Assembly: GCA_039566865.1 (NCBI GenBank)
Contig: CM076945.1
Location: 4,763,501-4,827,500, forward strand
Direction of reading: 5' to 3'
Source: Aurelia coerulea
Lineage: Eukaryota; Cnidaria; Scyphozoa; Semaeostomeae; Ulmaridae
DNA: 64,000 bases
Made by a program: the position numbers and the translations under genes
Part shown: positions 23,846-32,600 of the stretch, piece by piece
Layout: every line of letters begins with the position of its first letter
How positions within the stretch are numbered: position 1 is the stretch's first letter
The notes under the pieces: model-generated
Seen by the model: only the letters and a program-made list of their open reading frames with translations
Told to the model about the DNA's origin: nothing
Databases searched by the model: none

Positions 23846-25131
23846 GCTTTAATCAATGAATCAATGGATAATCTCTTTTAAAGTGTCCATCGATAGTTAA
23901 GTTCAACATAGATACCTCATTTTTTGGTATTGGTGCTTTGAGAGCAAACATATTAATCTTGATGGCTCAAATTTGCGTCCCCCTCCAAACCAGAGTTTCA
24001 GCCTTTTGGCCTGAACAAATTCTTGAGGCAGAGTAAATAAATCAATGATAGCCTTGATGAAATTTGAACAATGCTAGATAATGTTATATTCTATAAGTCA
24101 CCCATTGGGCAGTTTCTAAATGTTTCTTTAATTTTAGTTGAAAGTTAGACGTGCTTCAAGAATTTGCTTCACACCAAAGGGCCAAAGCTTTGGTTTGGAA
24201 ATGAACGCAGATTTGCGATTTTAACATGTAATTTTTCTTCTCTCGAAGCACCAATATCAACAAGCAAGGAATCTATGTTCAAGTTAACTATTGAGGAATA
24301 TGCTCACAGTATGAGGAATATGAAGAGTTATTAGCTATTAACTAAAGCAAAATTCTTATCAGTGGATTAAACTAAATCTGTTTATTTCGTTTGGGACACC
24401 CAGAAAATTTCTTGTCACTTTTTACAATATTGCAGTAATACAATATTATAAAATCACTAGCATAGTATTACAGAATTATTGATGTATTACATTGGACTAA
24501 CTTTGAAGATTTATGATTTAACCTAGAGCCAACTTACTACACAATACATTAAAAGCCAAACATGTCGGACACTAATATTTTCGGACATTTCATACGTCCG
24601 AAAAGTTTAATGCTCGAAATTTTTTGGTAGTCCGAAATATTTAGTGTCCGAAATTTTTTGCAACACAGAAAAATCAGCAAATTAAATTTCAGGCTTTCAA
24701 TTGTCATAACTTACGTCACGTGACCAGCAGATACCCATATTTGGCAAATGGCCACAAAATCCCAAAAAATCATAGTTTCTTTGTTTTGATCTCGATTAAA
24801 TCGTTCTTGTTACCAAACGATCCCTTTACAAATTACTTTTGTTTATCTGTATTTGCTAACATCAGCAAATGATAGTTTCCACGAATTAATTCGAACTGAT
24901 GACGTCTTATTTCTAACAAAAATGGACACAATTTCAAAATGTTGATATAAATCGATGGACAGTCATATTTTCTTCACTTTTAAGTAGTATATTGAGGTTT
25001 GGATCTATCTTATCTGAAATGATTAGCACTTGTTGTGTTTTCAGTGCTAAAGACTTTATGTGACATGGTCCTATTTTCTGGTCGCTTGGCAACAGACGAC
25101 GAAACCAATTAGCATCAAAGTCTACCGGGTG
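23846..25131. other. Intron sequence with decayed repeats
   Basis: Includes repeated TCCGAAA/TTTCGGAC words at 24560-24660 and a GTCACGTGAC ... CCATATTTGG pair at about 24715-24747. No coding pattern. Confidence 0.4.
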
Positions 25132-25915
25132 TCTCAGAAAAAAAGTACCCCCTTTGGACTGGAAATAGGAACAAAACGATAAGATATCATTGCTCATCGA
25201 GTTCACAGCTAAATGTATCAATCTTCAACTTAGATGCACATACCTTGCATTTAGAAATCATACACCAAACACCGGAGATATACAGGTTCGCAAAGTCAAA
25301 TTTACAGTGCACCCGAAACCAGAGGTTTTGAAAAAGAGCCTAACCATGATTTGTATCATGAACATTTTCCAAAGCACCTGTAAACTTTAGTTTTCAGTTT
25401 TTTGCGTTTGAAAAGAATAAAAGACACATGGTCATGGCCCTGATTAAATGAATATAATGAAAATGTGGTAAGAATGATAAAGTTGTGCCACACCTCCAAA
25501 ATAAGCGTGCATGTATCCTTTTCCTTATTGTCTTTGATACAAAACACTTGGGATGGCACGCAATGCATGGACCGATTCCTAAGAAGAAAACCATTTTGAG
25601 AACAATTGAAGCGATATGAGGTTTCATTCTTTTCAAAAATAAAAACTAAAATTCTTAGTTGAAAATTCTTTCGCGAAATGTTATGTGATGTTAAATCATG
25701 GCTAGGCCCTTTCTCAAAACCTCTGGTTTCAGGTGCACTCCAAATTTTGATCTTGTGAACTCATATCTCCTGTGTTTGGTGGACGATTTTGAAATGCAAG
25801 GTATGTGTTTTTAAGTTGAAGATCGAAAAATTTAGCTATGAACTCAAAAAATCCCGAAATTTTTATGGTTTTGCTCCCTTGTTCGGTCAAAAGGGGGTAC
25901 TTTCTTATGAATAAG
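25132..25915. mobile_element. Palindromic element with GGGTGTCTC end
   Basis: Arms about 25140-25365 and 25690-25910 are inverted copies (AAAGTACCCCCT / AGGGGGTACTTT type; CATACCTTGCATTT and AACCAGAGGTTTTGA in both). The left tip resembles the CCGGGTGTCCC family. No clear target duplication. Confidence 0.6.
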
Positions 25916-26090
25916 ACTCCTAATATTTGTAATTCCTATTGCACGAAGTTACAATAGCATACTAATTATGGTTTCGGAGGTAATGAAGGGTAGCATTTGT
26001 TGCCCCACCCTGGGGAGTGACCTGACCCAAAGAGTACTGGTACAATAGGGCTAAGTTCTTTGCAACGAAGAGGGTACACAGAAAACTCAC

Positions 26091-26227
26091 CCATTGACCG
26101 TCTGAGGACCGTTTTATCCAAAGGTTTCATTTGCGTACCATTTGGAAATTGAACGCCAAGTTTCAGAAAGTATGTAGACAGGCCGCGATGTAATACTTCA
26201 ATCTTGTATCTAAATCCTTTCTGCATG
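26091..26227 (-). CDS. Gene A exon 3: PA14-like domain 1, C-terminal part
   Basis: Acceptor ccctcag, donor GTGAGT, phases 2 to 1, 137 bases. The product begins MQKGFRYKIEVLHRG and continues to LGVQFPNGTQMKP, the last strands of a PA14-like fold. It aligns with gene B exon 58594-58736 (MYQGFLYKIVVFHYG, then LGVKLPDGKEVKP), and both exons end RSM-G at the same phase. The exon is isolated between transposon-derived intron sequences. Confidence 0.82.
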
Positions 26228-26369
26228 CTGAGGGAATTGGACCATTTGCTGAAAAATAGTCATGTATGTACTGTACATATAAAATAGGTATTGAAACGCA
26301 TTCAAAAGCATTCAATACGCATTCAAACTGACTCAAAAATTATAAACTTTGCAAGACAAATATTGAAGA

Positions 26370-26977
26370 GTGCAAACCCAGCGCACTCGTTCATTAGAAT
26401 ACGAACAGAGCATCTCAAACCGAAAAACCGTCATATCTTACATCAATGAACTCTCAGATAAACTAAAAGAAAACAAAGTCAGAAAAACATTACTAACTGA
26501 AAAATCAAAATTTGAGATCAAAGAATCCCGAAAGCAAATTACCAAATGTCCTGGAAATCGAAAATAGAAAACTGTTCCAAAGCGTTAACATGTCGTAGCT
26601 ATAAAAATGGAAAACTGTTCCAAAGCGTTAACATGTCGTAGCTATAAAAGTGGGATTGATCTCCAAGCCTACCTACTGTATCACTGATAACTAAGAGAAC
26701 TGAGAGACGTATTATGAGAAAACTGCGACTTAGCGACCACTGCCTTGCAATAGAAAAAGGACGCCAATACAAACCTCTAACAGCAAGAGACAAAAGATTC
26801 TGTCCAACTTGTAAAAACAAAATCCAAATTTTGAATCAATTCCAACTAATGAACAAAAGCTCATATTTCTACAAACTAATTGAAATCTTCACTTTTAAGA
26901 GGCTTTTACAAGATATCTCAACACGATATACAACCAGAGATCCAAAAACGAAATCCAGAAAAATTCAACTTGATTGA
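26370..26977 (+). pseudogene. Retroelement fragment (C-terminal zinc-like region)
   Basis: 26714-26977 encodes LRLSDHCLAIEKGRQYKPL followed by RFCPTCKNKI, a pattern common near the C-terminus of invertebrate reverse-transcriptase polyproteins. 26370-26567 is a Lys-rich frame that may belong to it. A 41-base unit (GAAAACTGTTCCAAAGCG start) is tandemly duplicated at 26567-26649 and breaks the frame. The stop is followed at once by the 91-bp direct repeat. Confidence 0.45.
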
Positions 26978-27068
26978 GTCAGCACTGAAATAAAGAATAA
27001 AAAGCGCAAAAGACCAAATTGATGCCTGTTTTCTTCGAATGGTTAGGCCCTCTTCAACGGTACACTTT
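26978..27068 (+). repeat. 91-bp direct repeat, copy 1
   Basis: GTCAGCACTGAAATAAAG to GGTACACTTT, identical base for base to 27795-27885. The repeat starts at the GTC that would be the ribozyme cleavage site in copy 2. It looks like the terminal repeats of Penelope-like elements or retrozymes. Confidence 0.75.
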
Positions 27069-27794
27069 ATATAATATTTAGTCTGGACGCAGACGCAGAC
27101 GCAGACGCGAATGGCCCGCTACAAAGACTCAGGAAGCGCTTCAAAAGAATACAACTAAAACAAGTACGACAACAACAACAACAACTGCAAATGCAACTGC
27201 AACTCGCCAACACCTGACCTTACAACACAGGGAAAGCTTCTTACTACGAATGACACACTACAAAACGGTAAGAAACCACATAACAACAACAACAACAGCA
27301 AGACTACGAAGACACACAACCGACGTCATAGGACAAGAAACATCATAACAACAACACTTCAAAACGAAAACATCACATTGCGAACAATGCCATTGAAAAG
27401 AACCGAACAGAACAGAACGAACAGGGTAAAGGTACACCCGGGGTGGCTTAAGATTCACGGAATCAACCACTTGCAAAGAAGGACCGAAAATGAAATTGGA
27501 AAAGCGAAGCTCGTAGAACGATGGACGAAAGACAATCTGACGTCAAGTGACATAGCACAAAAAAACAACACCATGATACGAGAACCGACCCCTACGACAA
27601 CAACGACTCAACTGAAAACAACGAGAACGAGGCTAACAACAACAACAACAGACGACAAGAACATTTTTACCTTATAAGGACAAAATTATTCTTGTAAACT
27701 AATTAACCTTATATGGACAGACAATACATTATAAATAGAGGTAGATACTCTGAATAAATCAGTTGCTCTGAAGATGCCCTAGTGGGCGAAGCTA
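27069..27794 (+). other. Body between the 91-bp repeats
   Basis: Rich in ACAACAACA runs; a weak Thr/Arg-rich frame covers about 27405-27677 and has no recognised domain. Probably untranslated retroelement sequence. Confidence 0.4.
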
Positions 27795-27805
27795 GTCAGC
27801 ACTGA
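27759..27805 (+). ncRNA. Candidate type I hammerhead ribozyme
   Basis: In order: TCAGTTGCT (stem I strand), CTGAAGA (core, fits CUGANGA), GCCC-TAGT-GGGC (stem II hairpin), GAA (core), GCTA with a minimal stem III, GTC (cleavage triplet), AGCACTGA (stem I return strand, pairs with TCAGTTGCT leaving one bulged T). Departures: an unpaired or wobble T before stem II and G instead of A after GAA, so activity is uncertain. It overlaps the start of the second 91-bp repeat. Confidence 0.5.
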
Positions 27806-27885
27806 AATAAAGAATAAAAAGCGCAAAAGACCAAATTGATGCCTGTTTTCTTCGAATGGTTAGGCCCTCTTCAACGGTACACTTT
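27795..27885 (+). repeat. 91-bp direct repeat, copy 2
   Basis: Identical to 26978-27068. The unit from repeat to repeat is 817 bases. Confidence 0.75.
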
Positions 27886-28216
27886 TTATCAACTTGATTG
27901 ATGATGTATAACCTAAATTGTTTTCATGTAATCGCTGATATTTTTTTAATAGCTTTGATTTTTAGTTCGTAGTTAGACCATATATATACATATAAACTGT
28001 ATAAAAGGAAGTTCGTATGCAAAAAAGACAAGATATTTAGCACACTGAGGCCTTTCTGACTTGTGTCTTCATCAGAGTATATTTATATTTATCGTGAGGA
28101 GATCCGTGGTTCGATTTCCGGCGGAGGTGATTTCAAGCATTCTCAAAAAAGAATCGCATATACCTTTCAGTGTTTGTTGTTTGTAAATGCAACATCTATA
28201 TAAAACAGAGAATTAC

Positions 28217-28553
28217 CTCTTACTCCAATCGAAAGATCCAACATTTTCATGGTAGAAGAATTGTATGGTCCCGGGCTGATTTTCTATGCTGACTTTACAG
28301 TAACGATTGCATACTACGAAAAATTTGTGGTTTCCTGTTGCAGGAGCTATGAAATATGCTCTGTACCGTGTGTAGACGAATTTTGTGTTGTATCCAGAAG
28401 ACTCAAACGTTTCTTTATTTTCAGTACTGTGCGGGCATTCCAGCAAACCAGGTATTGCTGTCTTAGATTGAGAATACCCCCAATATGCCGGATGGATGCC
28501 ATTGTTCGAGAACCAGTTCTCCACCAATAAGCCAGCATTTGATTGGTACAATG
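28217..28553 (-). CDS. Gene A exon 2: PA14-like domain 1, N-terminal part
   Basis: The acceptor is ctgtctgcag and the donor is GTAATT after AAG AG, so the phases are 1 to 2 and length is 337 bases. The encoded residues start LYQSNAGLLVENWF, a usual PA14 opening, and carry the core strand pair RYRAYFIAPATGNHKFF, which fits the PA14 pattern 'G-x-P-x-x-G-x-Y-x-F'. Four cysteines may form disulfides. Exon 51575-51917 of gene B encodes the same stretch with RYRAYFIAP unchanged and DW-K-R at the same place before the donor. Confidence 0.82.
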
Positions 28554-28739
28554 CTGCAGACAGACAATGAAGTAGACCTATTACAATTTCACAAAAATCA
28601 ATTGTTATTATGACTGAATACACGATATCTTCTACTCTTAAGCTTTCCAAAAACTACTGATGGTCACAAAACTGCCTTCAGAACTATATAGCCTTACCAC
28701 TGTGATATATTAGGCCCTTTTGATATAATATTGGCAAAA

Positions 28740-29362
28740 AATAGTTCCAAATTCCAGCTAGATTTTAGAGGTTAATGTGTTGCAAACATTTTCAAAATCA
28801 TTCAAGAGAAAAGCGGAGATATTAATTTCTAAATAAGGGCCTAAATCAGACCTTTCTTTACATGACCAGTAGAGGCATGGCACTGTTTTGGTCGCAGTTT
28901 TCAATTCCTTGTTTCTAGGCTAAGATTTCAACGATCTTTTTCATGTTAGTCTTATTCTGATCCCGTAAATGTGTGCTTCAAGGCTATGTTAAGCATGTTT
29001 AGATATTTTGCCCCTTTTTTATGAGCGTTTTTGGACAATTGAACAATGGTACTTTTCTGAAACATTTTGTCTCCAAAAGTCAATTGTAAATTCAAAGCTA
29101 AAGACAAATAATATAGGTTTTGCTATGCGCTTCATAACAATTATAAAAATTAGAAACATCTATTTTGCAAGCTTCTACAAAAGGGATCGTGGCCAATTCG
29201 TGCCCAAAAATTTTCAGGGCAATTTTCATTTCACAAGTTTTGTACATGATTTTTATATTTTTGCACATTTTTGATGAAAAACTAAATAAAGTAAGACGGA
29301 AAGCTTCCCCTTTTTTGAAAAACGATGCATGGTCGAAGGTTTTCGAGTTCTTTTGCTTTAAT
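28740..29362. mobile_element. Left inverted arm of the palindromic element around the BEL insertion
   Basis: The complement of this stretch matches 35537-36055 in order: GCCTAGAAACAAGGAAT, AGAAAAGTACCATTGTT, TCTTTAGCTTT and ACGAATTGGC all recur. It is an arm of an older fold-back element whose centre is now occupied by the retrotransposon. Confidence 0.6.
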
Positions 29363-29617
29363 TGTAAAGAAAAGAGACTGGGGCGAGACATTTTATTGAC
29401 GTTTTGTTTTTTAGAATCAGTAGATGTATCGTAGAGTCGTAGCGTAGAGAGCTTGAGAAGAGACGTGAGAGTATAGTAGAGTTGAGACGGAGAGAGAAAA
29501 TTGAGAAGGTTGGCATTTCATAGGGATAAAAGCGGACGGATAAGTAAAAAGTACTTCCCGTCAAATTATCGGCTGCGAATACACTATTCGCAGTAAATTC
29601 ACTTTAAAAATACATCA
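29363..29617 (+). repeat. BEL 5' LTR
   Basis: 255 bp, starts TGTAAAGAAAAGAGACTGG and ends AAAAATACATCA. Differs from the 3' copy only near 29413-29417 (GAATCAG against GAGTAAG). Confidence 0.92.
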
Positions 29618-29636
29618 TGGTGCCGTGCAACCCGGG
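29618..29636 (+). other. BEL primer-binding site
   Basis: TGGTGCCGTGCAACCCGGG starts directly after the LTR. TGG complements a tRNA CCA end and ACCCGGG fits a tRNA T-arm. The tRNA is not identified. Confidence 0.65.
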
Positions 29637-29699
29637 AGTTTAAAGAAGAAATTTGAGTACATAATTTTGAGTCTGGACGAGCCAGAAATTGTTGAGAAA

Positions 29700-32600
29700 A
29701 TGCCAACAGAGGAGACAACGAGAAATGCAGAGATGGAAGCCGAGGCTAAAAGAAAGATGAAAGGACGAAATGTCATAAGACGATGTTTAAAGAAAATTAT
29801 TGCTGAAACGGGAAACTTGATACAGGAGAATGAGACGTCGCAAATTTCAGAAACTTTGTTGACGAACAAGGAATTGATTCGCGCGGAACTAGAAGGTCTG
29901 AAAAGAGCAGACAGCGAAATTATTGATTTGTTAATGGTTTTTGACGAGAAAGGAATGGAGAACGAAATTATGAGTACAAGGCCAGCTTACGCAGAAGCAC
30001 AGCATTGCATAACGAAAATTGAGACGAAGCTAAAGAGTTTAGCAGAGAAAACAGCCGCAACGAGTAGACATGCGACGTCATCGAGCGCCCAGAAACCTAA
30101 AGTTACGAAATTGCCACATTTGAAACTAAATTCCTTTTCGGGCAATACTACGGAGTGGATATCGTTCTGGGAAACGTTTGCCGCAGCTATCGATTCAGAT
30201 GAGACCATTGAAGATGTAATGAAGTTTAGTTATCTAAAAAGTTATTTGGAAGGTGCAGCCGCAGACGCGATAGCGGGATTGCAAGTGACGAATTCAGCGT
30301 ACAAAGAAGCGGTAGAAACATTGAAAAACAGATTTGGAGATCGACAGGTAATTGTTTCGAGTCATATCGACAAATTAATCGACTTAGAGCCTATTGCAAC
30401 GATGCAAGATACGAGAAAGCTGAGAATAATGTACGACACTGTGGAAGCTAATGTAAGGAGTTTGAAGACGATGGGTGTGTCAGCAGACTGTTACGAGCAA
30501 GTTTTGACGCCCATGATTCTCAAAAAAGTACCCAATGAGCTGAGATTAACGATAACAAGAAAGCTGAAAGATACTTGGAGTTTTGAGGCGCTGCTTGAAG
30601 TATTTCACGAAGAATTGCAGATAAGAGAGAAATGTTCACTGAACGTAGTGAGCTCAGGGAGAATAAATCCTTCATCGTATTCCGCGGATAGCAGACCGCG
30701 CGAAAGAATCAATTTCCGCAACAATCAAGCAAGTGCAGCAACGTTGTATTCTGAGAGCAGAACGGAAAATATAAGAGATATCAAATGCGTTTATTGTGAT
30801 GGAAAACACAAATCACACCAGTGTAAAGTCGTAACGAACCACGTAACTCGAAGAAAGATTCTCATGGAGAAAAACTGTTGTTTTATTTGTTTACGTGCAA
30901 ATCATTTAGCCAGAAATTGTCGCACGAACATGAGATGTTTAAAATGTAATCGTCGCCACCACTCGACTATTTGCGAGAGTTATGGAAATAAGGAGGAAAA
31001 CGTTCAAGCTACAGGTAACAAGCAACAGCAAACTACGCCAGAAGCCACGGGATCGCAGTCAACAACCAACATGCACGTTAGCAACAAAAACTCAGTTTTA
31101 CTACAGACCGCTCGTGCGTTCGTGAGAGCCCCAAGAGTCGCCGCAAAGGAGCAGAATGTTCGTTTGATTTTCGATTCAGGAAGTCAAAAAAGCTACGTGA
31201 CTGCTGATTTGAAGAGAGCTTTGAATTTGCCAGTTATTGCCAAGGAGAAATTGATGATTAAAGCGTTTGGTGACAGTGCACCGAAAGTAAGAGAATGTGA
31301 AATTGTTCAAATTGGTATCAAATGTGTTGATGGAGTTGAAATGATCATGACCGCATACGTCGTACCTGTAATATGTACCCCCATCAGCAATCAAGTCATT
31401 TCAGGAGCCCTTGAAAGGCACCCCTATTTGCGAGATCTGGAGCTAGCTGATTTTTCAAGTGAAGACGAGTTAAATGCGGACAAAACAGTTCAAATTTTAG
31501 TAGGAGCTGATTTTTATTGGAGATTAGTTGACGGAGAAATTCATCGCGGAAGTTCGAGCGGGCCAGTTGCCATGAAAACGAGACTTGGATGGGTATTATC
31601 AGGCCCAACTGAGATGGTAAGTGACAATTTAAGTCCCAATTCACATGTTTTAAATATTCAAGTTATGTCTTTGGGAGAGCACGAGTCGATTTCGAAAGAG
31701 CTCAAAAAATTTTGGGAGAACGAATCAATTGGAATCAAGGAGCAAAAAATTGAGCAAACCACCACTGAAAAATTTGAAGAAGAAATTAAATTTGTTGATG
31801 GAAAATATCAAGTAAAACTCCCAATTAAAGAAAGCCACCCCTTGCTACCAGATAATTATGATCTTGCTAAACGTAGGCTTTTATCTCAATTAAGCAAGTT
31901 AAAACGAAATGATGAAGTAGCCAAACAGTACGATAATGTTATAAAGGAGCAATTAGATCAAGGTATCATTGAAAGAGTTGAGGGGGAGGCGAGCACTGAA
32001 CTGGGGGGAGTAACCTATTTGCCTCACCGAGAAATTTTGAAGCCAGATAGAGAAACTACCAAAATCCGTGTGGTGTTTGATGCTTCAGCTAAATCAGGGG
32101 GTCCAAGCTTAAATGATTGTTTAGATGCCGGACCGTCATTGTTGCCCTTATTGTATGACATTTTACTGAGGTTTCGATTAAACAAGGTTGCCTTAACAGG
32201 AGACATAGAGAAGGCTTTCCTTAACATTCGTGTAGCACCGGAACATAGAGATTTGTTAAGATTTTTATGGGTTGAGGATATCGAAGCAGAGAAACCGAAG
32301 ATTGTGGTTTATAGGTTTGCCTCTGTTCTGTTTGGCTGTATTTCAAGTCCATTCCTATTAAACCAAACAGTGAAACATCATATGGCTACATTTAATGATG
32401 ACGAAGAGTTTGTAAACAATGTTTCCAACTCCCTTTATTGCGATGATTTTATTGGGGGTTGTAATTCAGTAAAAGATGCCCTCACCTTGTATGAAAAATT
32501 GAAAACGAGGTTTCAACAAGGTGGTTTTAACATGCGTAAATGGATGTCTAACTGTGAGGAAGTTTTAGACAAAATTGGAGAAAATGAAAATTCTGTAAAG

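Noticed and set aside
28095..28140. Second tRNA-like B-box (GTGGTTCGATTTCC)
   Set aside because: No A-box at the right distance; too little to call.
28554..28650. In-frame extension of gene A exon 2 to an ATG at 28650
   Set aside because: Crosses a good acceptor and has acidic residues in the would-be signal core; the exon at 38481 fits the paralogue better. Kept as an alternative.
29625..29699. Upstream extension of the BEL frame
   Set aside because: Starts at a GTG in the primer-binding site; the first ATG in frame is 29700.
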